From contig NZ_BBZI01000011.1 in assembly GCF_008974245.1 (NCBI RefSeq), positions 62,001-126,000 on the forward strand: a DNA stretch of 64,000 nucleotides. Reading direction: 5' to 3'. Position numbers and translations under genes: made by a program. The DNA comes from Streptomyces abyssomicinicus. Its GTDB lineage: Bacteria; Actinomycetota; Actinomycetes; Streptomycetales; Streptomycetaceae. The notes beneath the pieces are model-generated. The model had not been told where the DNA came from. It ran no database searches and saw nothing but the letters and a program-made list of their open reading frames with translations. Positions 26,304 to 33,664 of the stretch are shown piece after piece (position 1 is the first letter of the stretch; the number at the start of each line of letters is the position of its first letter).

Positions 26304-26318
26304 ACCGAACCGTTCGGT
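26304..26318. promoter_or_regulatory. TetR operator candidate 1
   Basis: ACCGAACCGTTCGGT is an inverted repeat with 6-bp arms around CCG, 15 bp before the tetR start. It shares the GTTCGGTTTG core with operator 2. Confidence 0.7.
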
Positions 26319-26350
26319 TTGCCGTAAGTGGAGGGCGGACGTACGGTAAA

Positions 26351-26370
26351 ACCAAACAGTTCGGTTTGGT
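26351..26370. promoter_or_regulatory. TetR operator candidate 2
   Basis: ACCAAACAGTTCGGTTTGGT is an inverted repeat with perfect 7-bp arms, ending 13 bp before the reductase ATG and adjoining its GAGGAG site. Binding here would block transcription or loading of the reductase gene. Confidence 0.72.
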
Positions 26371-26383
26371 AGAGGAGTGCTTC

Positions 26384-27325
26384 ATGGAACAGCGGACTCT
26401 CGGAACCCAAGGCCTGACCGCCTCCGCGATCGGCTACGGCGCGATGGGCACCGCCGTCGGCTACGGCCCGACCGACGACACCCAGTCGATCACCGCGATC
26501 CGCCGCGCGCACGAACTCGGCGTCACGCACTTCGACACCGCCGAGATGTACGGCTGGGGCGAGGGCGAGAAGCTCCTGGGCCACGCCCTCGGGCCGATCC
26601 GCGACGAGGTGACGATCGCGACCAAGTTCGGCTTCACTCCCGCTTTCGCCCCCAACTCGCAGCTCAACCACGTCCGCGAGGTGGTCGACAACAGCCTGCG
26701 CAACTTGAACACCGACGTGATCGACGTCCTCTACCAGCACGTACCCGACCCCAGCGTGCCGATCGAGGACGTCGTCGGGGTGATGAAGGAGTTCGTCGAC
26801 GCCGGCAAGGTCAAGTACCTCGGCCTGTCCAACGCCAACGCCGACACCGTCCGCCGTGCCCACGCGGTGCACCCGATCTCGGTCCTGCAGAACGAGTACT
26901 CCCTCTTCGCCCTCCACGACACCGCCCCACTCCTGCCGGTCCTGGAGGAACTCGGCATCGGCTTGGTCGCCTACTCCCCGCTCGCCCGCGGCTTCCTCAG
27001 CGGCGCGGTGAAGTCCCGCGACCACTACACCGCCGACGACTTCCGCCAGCGCCTGGCCTGGTGGAAGCCGGAGAATTTCGACGCCAACCTCGCCATCGTG
27101 GGCAAGCTGACCGAACTCGCCGAAAGCAAGGGCGCGACCCTTTCCCAGCTCGCCCTCGCGTGGCTGCTGGCGCAGAAGGACTACATCGTCCCCATCCCCG
27201 GCTCGCGCAACCCCGACCGCGTCGCGCAGAACACCGCCGCGGCCGACCTGACCCTCACGGCCGAAGACCTGGCCTGCATCGCCGAGATCGCCTCCGACGG
27301 CGGCGTCGGCGGACGCCTGAACTGA
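26384..27325 (+). CDS. aldo/keto reductase
   Basis: A 313-residue NADPH-dependent oxidoreductase of the AKR superfamily (TIM barrel), close to the bacterial AKR13/YajO-type group. The catalytic Asp and Tyr are in HFDTAEMYGWGEGE (about residues 51-64), Lys in TIATKFGF and His in DVLYQHVPDP. The NADP-binding end has IPIPGSRNPDRVAQN. Carbonyl substrate unknown; a detoxification role under TetR control is inference. The ATG at 26384 has GAGGAG upstream. Confidence 0.93.
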   Translation: MEQRTLGTQGLTASAIGYGAMGTAVGYGPTDDTQSITAIRRAHELGVTHFDTAEMYGWGEGEKLLGHALGPIRDEVTIATKFGFTPAFAPNSQLNHVREVVDNSLRNLNTDVIDVLYQHVPDPSVPIEDVVGVMKEFVDAGKVKYLGLSNANADTVRRAHAVHPISVLQNEYSLFALHDTAPLLPVLEELGIGLVAYSPLARGFLSGAVKSRDHYTADDFRQRLAWWKPENFDANLAIVGKLTELAESKGATLSQLALAWLLAQKDYIVPIPGSRNPDRVAQNTAAADLTLTAEDLACIAEIASDGGVGGRLN

Positions 27326-27334
27326 CACTCACCC

Positions 27335-27369
27335 CGTGCCCGCCCCCTCCACGAGAAGGGGCGGGCACG
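27335..27369 (+). terminator. hairpin after the aldo/keto reductase gene
   Basis: Arms CGTGCCCGCCCC (27335-27346) and complement (27358-27369) around an 11-nt loop, starting nine bases after the stop codon. Confidence 0.85.
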
Positions 27370-27389
27370 TCGGGTCTGGCGGACAGGAC

Positions 27390-27470
27390 CTACCGGCGTC
27401 GTTTCAGCAGCCGGTCCATGTGGCTCATCGCCTCCCGACGGCTGTCATCGCTGACGTGCGTGTAGACGTT
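27390..27470 (-). pseudogene. C-terminal integrase stub of element 2
   Basis: The minus strand encodes about 26 residues, VYTHV...REAMSHMDRLLKRRR then TAG. They align with the last part of the element 1 integrase, including the catalytic Tyr (VYTHV) but nothing upstream of it. Similarity ends abruptly at about 27470, where a Nudix-like fragment begins on the other strand. It cannot make an active recombinase. Confidence 0.85.
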
Positions 27471-27474
27471 GACA

Positions 27475-27681
27475 CGAGGAGTCGTCGCCCTCGTATTCCG
27501 CTGCAAGCCCGCGGGCGGCAACGAGCGAACGTCGAATGAGTCGACGGCCGTCGACTGGTTGACGCCCGACGAGGTCTCGGAACGCGTGGCCGAGGTCTAC
27601 TCGATCCGGCTCCTGGACGCCATTGACGGAACGGGCCCTCATGTGCGGAGCCACGACGGCCGACAGCTTCTCACCCAGTAG
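27475..27681 (+). pseudogene. C-terminal fragment of a Nudix hydrolase
   Basis: The frame reads RGVVALVFRCKPAGGNERTS, then STAVDWLTPDEVSERVAEVY and a tail SIRLLDAI...VRSHDGRQLL. This is the C-terminal half typical of Streptomyces Nudix proteins. The Nudix box is missing because the 5' part is lost at the junction with the integrase stub. It lies directly before the gene at 27692 and presumably arrived with it. Confidence 0.65.
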
Positions 27682-27691
27682 GAGAACCAAA

Positions 27692-28069
27692 GTGCCGGCA
27701 CCCGATGCGACTGGACGCGCCTCGAAGCACGCGAGCGAGCTGAACGACGTCTACGAGCTGCTCGACGAGGTCCGCTTGCGGCCAGGGATGTGGGTGCGTG
27801 GCGGCTCCCTGCTGCACCTCGATTCGATGCTGATGGGTTACCGCATCGCCCTGAACCCTCACGGCGTCGACGAAGACTGGCCCTTCTGGAGCCCCGGCAA
27901 ACCGGGCCTCTTCACCGACTGGCTGTGGCGACGGCTGGGCGAGCACAGTTCACTGGGCTGGGCAGCAGAGATCGAGCGCCAGGCGCAGGCCGCCGGTCAG
28001 TCAGCCATGGACCTGTTCTTCAGCCTCTTCGACGAGTACCGAGCCGAGCACGACCAGACAGTGCGATAA
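27692..28069 (+). CDS. hypothetical protein of element 2, 125 residues
   Basis: Chosen start is GTG 27692, preceded by GGAG at 27681-27684. The soluble protein has an N-terminal helix LNDVYELLDEVRLRPGMWV, a segment SLLHLDSMLMGYRIALNPHG, a Trp-rich middle (DEDWPFWSPGKPGLFTDWLWRRLG) and a C-terminal amphipathic helix. No signal or membrane segment. I do not recognise a family; similar short proteins occur beside Nudix or mobile genes in Streptomyces to my recollection, but with no known role. Confidence 0.6.
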   Translation: MPAPDATGRASKHASELNDVYELLDEVRLRPGMWVRGGSLLHLDSMLMGYRIALNPHGVDEDWPFWSPGKPGLFTDWLWRRLGEHSSLGWAAEIERQAQAAGQSAMDLFFSLFDEYRAEHDQTVR

Positions 28070-28596
28070 GAGTTTCCCTACTTCCTCAAGCCCGGCTGCG
28101 CTCCGCTCCGCCGGGCGCGCTCCCGGCTCCGCGTCGCGCTGCGCTCCTGCCTTCGGCCCGCTCCGCGCACGCTGCGCCGACGCGCGCCCACGACAAGAGG
28201 GGCCCGGACTGCAAGGCGAGCACCGCGCGACTGGGGCCGCGGTGAAGGACATGCCTCCGGCGGGGGATCGGCCGACGCCGGGATGGAGGGGGCGCCGCTG
28301 CCGAGTGCCGGCCGAGTGTGGCGAGCGTAGGGAGCTCCCATCCCGCAGGCCGTCGACCCGGGCAGAGCCGAGCAGACACGGCACCTGGCGTCCAGGTCGT
28401 TCGTACAGTGGCGCGCTCCACCTGGACGCCCGGCACCGCGCCTGCTCCACGGTGTGTGGGTCGACGGCAGACGGGATGGGAGCTGGGTGAGTGGTGGGTT
28501 GAGGTTCGTTGGCATGGAACGGCAGCTTTCACATGCGGGCCCTCTGGTTTCGTCCAAGAGCGGCAGCCGACGGCCTTACTGCGCACGCTGGCGGTC
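28070..28596. other. 527-bp interval with repeat A copy in element 2
   Basis: No gene supported. The first 300 bp are GC-rich with CGCTCCG/GCGCTGC short repeats. Positions 28403-28488 repeat the DNA that precedes the element 1 integrase (23579-23664). Here, however, no integrase start follows on its left side. Confidence 0.6.
28403..28488 (+). repeat. direct repeat A, copy in element 2
   Basis: Starts GTACAGTGGCGCGCTCC, as in element 1, and continues with a handful of substitutions to GATGGGAGCTGGG. The left boundary of similarity coincides with the point where the integrase coding sequence should begin. Confidence 0.85.
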
Positions 28597-28827
28597 ATGG
28601 TTCAGTTGGATGACGCCCACCGCATATATCGCCAATGGGTAGAGGCCGGCCGCCCTCCCTGTGACCACGACAACGTTGAACGGGAGTACCACCTCAGCTC
28701 CAACACGGGAGACTGGGTCTGCATGAACTGCGGGGAGAACTTTTCGCGGCAACAGGTCGACGCCTTGCGAGCAAAGCGCCAGAAGGGCCAGGGCCAGTCG
28801 GGATCGGAATCCGACAGCAGCGACTGA
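28597..28827 (+). CDS. small zinc-ribbon-like protein of element 2
   Basis: A 76-residue protein starting MVQLDDAHRIYRQWVEAG. It has conserved-looking CDHDNVEREYHLSSNTGDW followed by VCMNCGENFSRQQV. The CxxC pair plus the upstream Cys/His could bind one zinc. A Gln/Gly/Ser-rich acidic tail ends QSGSESDSSD. Function unknown. The codon bias is weaker than in neighbouring chromosomal genes, consistent with acquisition. Confidence 0.55.
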   Translation: MVQLDDAHRIYRQWVEAGRPPCDHDNVEREYHLSSNTGDWVCMNCGENFSRQQVDALRAKRQKGQGQSGSESDSSD

Positions 28828-28870
28828 ACCCAACAGGGGTGGTGACTGGAGCTCACGGGATAATCTCGGG

Positions 28871-29377
28871 GTGGACGCAGGAGGAGTAGCTCTCGTAGGA
28901 GCGATCGCTGCGGTGGTCGGCGCAGCGGTTGGCGCGGGTGGTGCGATATCAGCTGCAGCGGTGACGGGGCGGGGACAGAACAAGCAGTGGCGACGCCAAA
29001 CCCGCCGTGATGCCTACGTAGTGTTCTTGACAATCGCGATGGCCACCCACCAGCTGCTCGACGAGATCGGGCGCGGCATCCTTCATGCGGCCTACGACGA
29101 CAGTGAGCGGTCAGAGCGCTTAAACCTCGCACGTGAGCAGATCGGGAAACTTGAAACAGCCCGCATCGTTGTCTCACTCGAAGGTCCAGCTTCTGTCACA
29201 CAGGCCGCCTACGAGGTCTGGCGCTCGTGTAGTGAGTGGCACAAAGAACTACGCAAAGCGGACCCAGATGTACTCGGCGTCGAGCTGACGCGAAGCTGCA
29301 TATGGAGCTGTCAGGGCGACGCAGACCACTGCATGGAAGAGGCCCACGAGGCTTGCCGCCTTGCCATGGTCCGTTGA
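28871..29377 (+). CDS. hypothetical membrane-anchored protein of element 2, TTA codon
   Basis: A 168-residue protein from GTG 28871 with one N-terminal Gly/Ala-rich membrane helix (VALVGAIAAVVGAAVGAGGA). A basic stretch (GQNKQWRRQTRRD) and a helical cytoplasmic domain (THQLLDEIGRGILHAAY onward) follow. It contains a TTA leucine codon at 29120-29122, the rare codon read by the bldA tRNA. Its translation may therefore be limited to late growth. Proteins with this layout are frequent in Streptomyces but uncharacterised. Confidence 0.65.
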   Translation: MDAGGVALVGAIAAVVGAAVGAGGAISAAAVTGRGQNKQWRRQTRRDAYVVFLTIAMATHQLLDEIGRGILHAAYDDSERSERLNLAREQIGKLETARIVVSLEGPASVTQAAYEVWRSCSEWHKELRKADPDVLGVELTRSCIWSCQGDADHCMEEAHEACRLAMVR

Positions 29378-29593
29378 CAGCAGGCACACAGAGCCCATGT
29401 GGTTGCCCTGATTGGTGCTCTTGCGCTGAGTGTCTAACTGTGTGACAACGTCCACGCACAGCGGCGGACAAACGCGAACGCCTGCGACCCGTCAGCGCAG
29501 GTGAAAGACGCGTAGGCCCAAGAGGGAGTCCTCGCGCAAGTTGCTTCGGGACGAAGAGGTCCTTGGGCCAAACCCCGCCGCCTCCCCCGGTTC

Positions 29594-30340
29594 TCAGCTG
29601 GAACATGCAGCGATCTGCCCGACAACGGAGAAGCGCTGCTCACACTCCGGGCAAGTCGCCTCACCGAAGGCATAGGTCAGGGCATGCGCGACTTCCTCGT
29701 GGCCGTCAGCCAACGCGAGGTCATGGAGGCGGCGGCCCAGACCTTCCAGGGTGCGGGGGTCGGCCGGATGCAGAGGATAGGTTTCGATGTCCTCGGAGAG
29801 GGCGTAGTCCTCCGCCGCACTGAAGAAGCCCCGCTCCCCGATGATCACCCATAGCGACGCGCACCCGTCGGGATCCGGGCACTCAAACTCGTATTCCTCG
29901 CTGACGATGCCCCAGATCAAGTCCTCCGCCCAGTGGATGTCGCCCTCCAGGTTCAGGACCGCCTCAACCAGATAGCAGTAGTCGTTCCGGTCGGCGGTGG
30001 CCTGCCTCCACCGGTTCGCGGCGCTCAGTAGGCATGCGACTTCCGACGCGTACTGGTATCGCAGATTCCGGGTCTCGAAGCGCTGGTCGGCCTGGACCAG
30101 AAGGGCGCCGGCCAGGTGGAGGGCCGAAGCTGCCGTGTCGGCCTTGTCGGCCTCCGCCATGTCGGCCAGTGTGCGCAGCACCAGCGGATGGGTGACGTCC
30201 AGAGAGCCGTTGTGGTAAAGCTCCGTCCAGAGGTCGCTCCAGGCCTGACTGTCCCGCCCCTCGGAGGCACTTTCCAGCAGGCCCCGCAGACGGTCGGATG
30301 CGGCGCCGTCTGCGCGGGAACCAGGAGAACTCGTCGTCAT
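29594..30340 (-). CDS. hypothetical protein of element 2, 248 residues
   Basis: From the ATG at 30338-30340 (MTTSSPGSRADGAAS) the protein is largely alpha-helical and acidic. Segments such as LVLRTLADMAEADKADTAAS and HLAGALLVQADQRFETRNL look like tetratricopeptide-type helix pairs. It ends with a CxxC motif (ATCPECEQRFSVVG) that could bind zinc. No signal peptide. An alternative ATG three codons upstream exists. Function unknown; the helix-repeat plus terminal CxxC suggests a scaffolding or binding role, which is inference. Confidence 0.62.
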   Translation of the reverse strand: MTTSSPGSRADGAASDRLRGLLESASEGRDSQAWSDLWTELYHNGSLDVTHPLVLRTLADMAEADKADTAASALHLAGALLVQADQRFETRNLRYQYASEVACLLSAANRWRQATADRNDYCYLVEAVLNLEGDIHWAEDLIWGIVSEEYEFECPDPDGCASLWVIIGERGFFSAAEDYALSEDIETYPLHPADPRTLEGLGRRLHDLALADGHEEVAHALTYAFGEATCPECEQRFSVVGQIAACSS

Positions 30341-30463
30341 TTCCGGCATCCAAGCAGACAGCCGCAACCGCACTTTCGTCGACCTGTCGATTGCTGTGGT
30401 CGGCGCGTTCGGTGAGGATCGGCCCACCTTCCTGTGAGTCTGCCGGTGTTGGAGCCGTTCCGC

Positions 30464-30488
30464 TGACATCCAACTTCGACATCAACGA
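30464..30488 (+). repeat. arm-type repeat copy 3
   Basis: TGACATCCAACTT then CGACATCAACGA, a slightly diverged copy 82 bp before att core copy 3, matching the spacing at copy 2. Confidence 0.6.
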
Positions 30489-30570
30489 CCACGAACAGCG
30501 GTGGAGTCCGGCAATCATGTGCGGTGCCCGTGCCCACAGGCGCCGCCGCTACGTGAGCCGCTGCTCGAAC

Positions 30571-30617
30571 TTGTGCAGCGGGGGTCGTCGGTTCGAACCC
30601 GACAGGGGGCTCCAGGC
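30571..30617 (+). repeat. att core copy 3 (attR, right end of island)
   Basis: Matches the tRNA-Thr 3' half with two changes in the first six bases (TTGTGC for TTGTAA), then 41 identical bases. The changes lie left of the likely crossover, so they belong to the element end. The following DNA is presumably the original tRNA-Thr downstream sequence. Confidence 0.88.
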
Positions 30618-30626
30618 AGGACACGG

Positions 30627-30662
30627 CGAAGACCCTCAACCGATCTTGGTTGGGGGTCTTCG
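30627..30662 (+). terminator. hairpin after att core copy 3
   Basis: Arms CGAAGACCCTCAACC (30627-30641) and the complement with one G-T pair (30648-30662) around CGATCT. It is probably the original terminator of tRNA-Thr displaced by the insertions. Confidence 0.8.
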
Positions 30663-30867
30663 GCATCCATGGACGCGTGGACGACGTCAAGGACCGCGTG
30701 ACGCCACCGCGGTCGGCGCGGCCCCAGTCGAGGATCGGCAGCAGGGGCGGGGCTGCTTGCCCACACTTTCACCGCACTCGGCTTACGTCCCCGGCCGCGG
30801 CTGCGGCTCCGTCGACCAGGCGGTCCTGCTGGGGTGGCGATGCGTTGCAGCGAGAGCGCGATGGGCG

Positions 30868-31566
30868 TCAGGGGGTGGTGGAGTCGTCACTGGCCACCAG
30901 GCGTTGGCGTTGGTAGTGACGAGCTGCGCGGGCACGGTTCCCGCACGAGGGCTTGCACCATTCCTGCCGCCCGTGACTCCTGACGAAGTAACGCACGCAG
31001 CGGGGTGCGGTGCAGGCGCGCAACTGTTCACGCTGCGGGCTGCTCAGGAACTCGATGGCCGCGCGTGCCAAGGCCGCCACGAGTCGGGTATGCGGATCGC
31101 TCTCTGCAGACAGCAGACGGGCAACGGGCGGCGTGCCTTGCCCCGGCCAGTTTAACTGGGGGACGACCGGTTCACGAGCGGCGACCGTGTTGAGGTGGGC
31201 CAATGCCTGGTTGGCCGGCATCGGTCGACGGGCGTCCGCCGAGCTGGGGGGTGCGGGGTCGACCGCCCGGGCGAACAGCGCCCGGACTGCGCGACGCAGT
31301 TCGGTGATCTCGATCCGCAGGCCCTCGTCCACTGTGATCCCCCCGACCGAAACCGCGTCGGTCAGGTGGTCGGCCTGGGCCTGGATCCAGCGGGTTGTCC
31401 CGTGCGTCGTGGCGAGGTCGTCCATGACGCCGCCGTCTCCGTCGTGGCGGATCGTGCTCGCCAGTTCCAGCGTCAACCAGCGCTCGACACCACCCTCGCA
31501 GACCGGGACCAGCCGCCCGGCCTCGCCTTCCACGTCCTGGGCGACGACCGTCGCCTGACCACCCAC
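30868..31566 (-). CDS. CGNR zinc finger / ABATE domain protein
   Basis: A 232-residue putative DNA-binding regulator of the ABATE plus CGNR type, common in actinobacteria. The N-terminal ABATE region contains WLTLELASTIRHDGDGGVMDDL. The C-terminal zinc finger reads CTAPRCVRYFVRSHGRQ then WCKPSCGNRARAARHYQR, with the four cysteines and the CGNR motif intact. Target unknown. The start used is GTG 31564-31566; the first 30 residues are uncertain. It is the first backbone gene to the right of the island. Confidence 0.85.
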   Translation of the reverse strand: MGGQATVVAQDVEGEAGRLVPVCEGGVERWLTLELASTIRHDGDGGVMDDLATTHGTTRWIQAQADHLTDAVSVGGITVDEGLRIEITELRRAVRALFARAVDPAPPSSADARRPMPANQALAHLNTVAAREPVVPQLNWPGQGTPPVARLLSAESDPHTRLVAALARAAIEFLSSPQREQLRACTAPRCVRYFVRSHGRQEWCKPSCGNRARAARHYQRQRLVASDDSTTP

Positions 31567-31738
31567 TACCGCGTCGTGCTCTGATTTCGCCCGCTCGATC
31601 CAAAGACGCCGTGGTCCGTCCCCGTGCCGTTCTCGGGTTCCTGGCGGCCCTCATCCCCTCGATGCCGCCCCTGGAGCCGGCCTGACCTTTCTGGCCCAGC
31701 GCGTCACCGAAGGTGGTCGACGTCAAGCTCTCCCCGCC

Positions 31739-32410
31739 CTACGCGCCGTTGTGTTCCGTCAGGCACGTGTACATCAGGTTCGCCCCCCAGTCCGTGGACT
31801 CCGCGAAGGAGAGCACGGCGGCCCGCGACGGCTCGGCGCACTCGGGGGCCTCGGTCATGAACGGTCCGCTCGCAGGGTCGTACGGCAGGAGATCCGCGCA
31901 CTGGTAGGCCGGCGCGTTCAGCAACAGGATCGCCTCGCGCTCGGGCCCCGAAGCGCTCCCCGTGTACACCAGGCAGAACGTCGCCGCGACGTCGCCGCCG
32001 GTCGACGGTGTCTGGATGATGCGGACCTGTTCGAGAGCGGCCGCTCGGACAGTGGGCTCAGGTTCGGGCTCGGATTCGGGTTCGGGCTCAGGTTCGGGCT
32101 CGTTACCGGGAGAGGGGGTGGCGGCCTCGCTGCCGGCAGGCGGTGAGGTGGGCGCCTCGGCGCTGGGTGCGGGGGCGGCGGCCGGCGTCTCGTCGTCCAG
32201 GACCCGCTGCGCGACGAGTGCTCCGCCCACGCCCGTGAGGAGGCCCACGCCCAGGACGGCCGCGATCAGCCGGCCGACGGGGGTACGCCGTGGAGGCGGC
32301 GTCAGGGACTGGACCACCGGCAGGTTGTCGAGGGTGTCCCCGTTGTGGAACCGCCGCAGCAGCTCGGCTTCCTCGTCGGGGCGTGGTGGTCTCTGCAAGC
32401 CCTCGGACAT
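31739..32410 (-). CDS. membrane-anchored protein with Glu-Pro repeat
   Basis: A 223-residue protein. The cytoplasmic N-terminus (MSEGLQRPPRPDEEAELLRR) leads to one membrane helix (about 46-68, VGRLIAAVLGVGLLTGVGGALVA). A spacer with an EPEPEPESEPEPEP run follows, then an extracellular domain with four cysteines (TFCLVYTG, YQCADLL, PECAEPS, YTCLTEH) likely paired. No family recognised. The repeat is encoded by GGTTCGGGCTC-type hexamer repeats near 32050-32100. Confidence 0.7.
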   Translation of the reverse strand: MSEGLQRPPRPDEEAELLRRFHNGDTLDNLPVVQSLTPPPRRTPVGRLIAAVLGVGLLTGVGGALVAQRVLDDETPAAAPAPSAEAPTSPPAGSEAATPSPGNEPEPEPEPESEPEPEPTVRAAALEQVRIIQTPSTGGDVAATFCLVYTGSASGPEREAILLLNAPAYQCADLLPYDPASGPFMTEAPECAEPSRAAVLSFAESTDWGANLMYTCLTEHNGA

Positions 32411-32478
32411 GGATCAATCCCCCCGGACGATCGGGCAACGGTCGGAGGGGCAGTATCCACCTGAGGCAGGATCAGGCC

Positions 32479-32931
32479 ATGTCGACAGATGTCAGCGGAA
32501 TGATCGAGTGCCGGCCGGGAGCCCGACTGTGGGGGCCGGACGACGAGGAGACGGTCTGGGAAGCGGGCATCGACCTCATGCTGCTGAACAGCGGCAACGC
32601 CTACGACGGCCTGGCCTGTCTCTTCGGGATACGCAACTACTTCGGCTTCCGACCGCTTGCCGAAGGCCGTGGTTTTCCGGAGGACGCGTCGGAAGGGCTG
32701 CGGAGGGAGTTCGCCGAGTACGGCGGCCCCCGCTGCGTGCACGGAACGACGTGGCTGACCTGGGCCGAGCTGGAGGCCACCGACTGGCAGGAGACGGACG
32801 CCTCCGGGACGCGAAGCCGCGCGTCGGCCGCGGGGACCGGCACCGCCTGGGGCCGCGTCTGGAGTGTCATGCGCGTCCTCGGCGAAATCCACCGCGCGGA
32901 GAACGTACGTCTCGTCGTCTGGTTCCACTGA
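32479..32931 (+). CDS. hypothetical protein, 150 residues
   Basis: A soluble protein starting MSTDVSGMIECRPGARLWG, with an acidic, Trp-rich body (WTWAELEATDW-like and GTAWGRVWSVMRVLGEIH) and ending VRLVVWFH. No family recognised. It diverges from the Glu-Pro repeat gene, and the start ATG at 32479 is preceded by AGGCAGGATCAGG. Related sequences seem to occur in other Streptomyces as single genes. Confidence 0.65.
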   Translation: MSTDVSGMIECRPGARLWGPDDEETVWEAGIDLMLLNSGNAYDGLACLFGIRNYFGFRPLAEGRGFPEDASEGLRREFAEYGGPRCVHGTTWLTWAELEATDWQETDASGTRSRASAAGTGTAWGRVWSVMRVLGEIHRAENVRLVVWFH

Positions 32932-32956
32932 CCTCAGGACGGGCGCACGGGGGTAG

Positions 32957-33103
32957 TGGGGTGCGCAGACGGTCGGGACGGTGGTGCTGTCGTCCAACGG
33001 GGACGGGCTGCGGTTCGCGCCGGCGCGCGGGTTCGTGGAGGTCGAGAGGTGTCTGCTGGACGACGGGGACACCGTTCCCTGGATCGATCTGCGCCTCGCC
33101 TGA
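32957..33103 (+). pseudogene. C-terminal fragment of a GNAT acetyltransferase
   Basis: The frame after a stop at 32954-32956 reads WGAQTVGTVVLSSNGDGLRF, then APARGFVEVERCLL and ends PWIDLRLA. This is the usual last third of an actinobacterial GNAT enzyme. The acetyl-CoA-binding part is absent. It lies 60 bp before an intact GNAT gene of a different subfamily. Confidence 0.7.
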
Positions 33104-33163
33104 GGACGTCCGGTCCCCGGGACGGGGCCGCCCGGCCACGCCGCACCGTGTGAGGATGGCCGC

Positions 33164-33664
33164 ATGATCCGACCCGCCGCGCCGGCCGACGTGCCCGTCA
33201 TCCACGCCATGGTCCGTGAACTCGCCGATTACGAGAAGGCGCTCGACGAGGCCGTGGCCACCGAGGAACAGTTGCGCCAGGCGCTGTTCGGGGAGCGGCC
33301 CGCCGCCTACGCCCACATGGCGGTGGACGACGTGACGGGGGAGCCGGCCGGGTTCGCGCTGTGGTTCCTGAACTTCTCGACCTGGCGCGGCGTGCACGGC
33401 ATCTACCTGGAGGACCTGTACGTCCGGCCGCAGGCGCGCGGCGGCGGGCACGGGCGGGCGCTGCTCGAGGAACTGGCGCGGCTCTGCGTGGAGCGGGGCT
33501 ACCAGCGGCTGGAGTGGTCGGTGCTGGACTGGAACGAGCCGGCGATCGGCTTCTACCGGGCGCTGGGCGCCCGGCCGCAGGACGAGTGGACGGTGTTCCG
33601 GCTGACCGACGAGGCGCTCACCGCGCTCGGGACCGCACGGCGGCCCGGGGAGCCGGTGGCCTGA
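33164..33664 (+). CDS. GNAT N-acetyltransferase (diamine acetyltransferase-like)
   Basis: A 166-residue enzyme resembling spermidine/spermine N1-acetyltransferases. It starts MIRPAAPADVPVIHAMVRELADYE. The middle has FLNFSTWRGVHGIYLEDLYVRPQ and the acetyl-CoA loop RGGGHGRALLEELA (about 90-103). The C-terminal strand is RLEWSVLDWNEPAIGFYRALGA. It likely acetylates a small amine; the substrate is inferred from subfamily resemblance only. Its last 47 bases overlap the convergent FAD-oxidoreductase gene. Confidence 0.85.
   Translation: MIRPAAPADVPVIHAMVRELADYEKALDEAVATEEQLRQALFGERPAAYAHMAVDDVTGEPAGFALWFLNFSTWRGVHGIYLEDLYVRPQARGGGHGRALLEELARLCVERGYQRLEWSVLDWNEPAIGFYRALGARPQDEWTVFRLTDEALTALGTARRPGEPVA

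Larger units (their letters stand above)
25546..30617. mobile_element. integrative element 2 in tRNA-Thr, integrase lost
   Basis: About 5 kb between att core copies 2 and 3, in tandem with element 1. It carries a TetR regulator, an aldo-keto reductase, an integrase stub, a Nudix fragment and four unknown genes. Only the last ~26 codons of the integrase (27390-27470) and the DNA just upstream of its start (28403-28488) survive, so it cannot mobilise itself. Element 1 integrase could act on its att sites, since the cores are the same. Confidence 0.8.
30341..30867. other. 527-bp right end of the island and native flank
   Basis: Contains arm-type repeat copy 3, att core copy 3 (30571-30617) and a hairpin (30627-30662). 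After it the backbone resumes. No gene supported; frames over the att core are mistranslated tRNA sequence. Confidence 0.65.

Noticed and set aside
30571..30617. Third tRNA-Thr gene
   Set aside because: Same as above, and the anticodon region is altered (TTGTGC); it is an att remnant.
22304..30617. Conjugative AICE (pSAM2-like)
   Set aside because: No replication initiator, TraB/FtsK-type translocase, Spd or Kor genes were found in either element.
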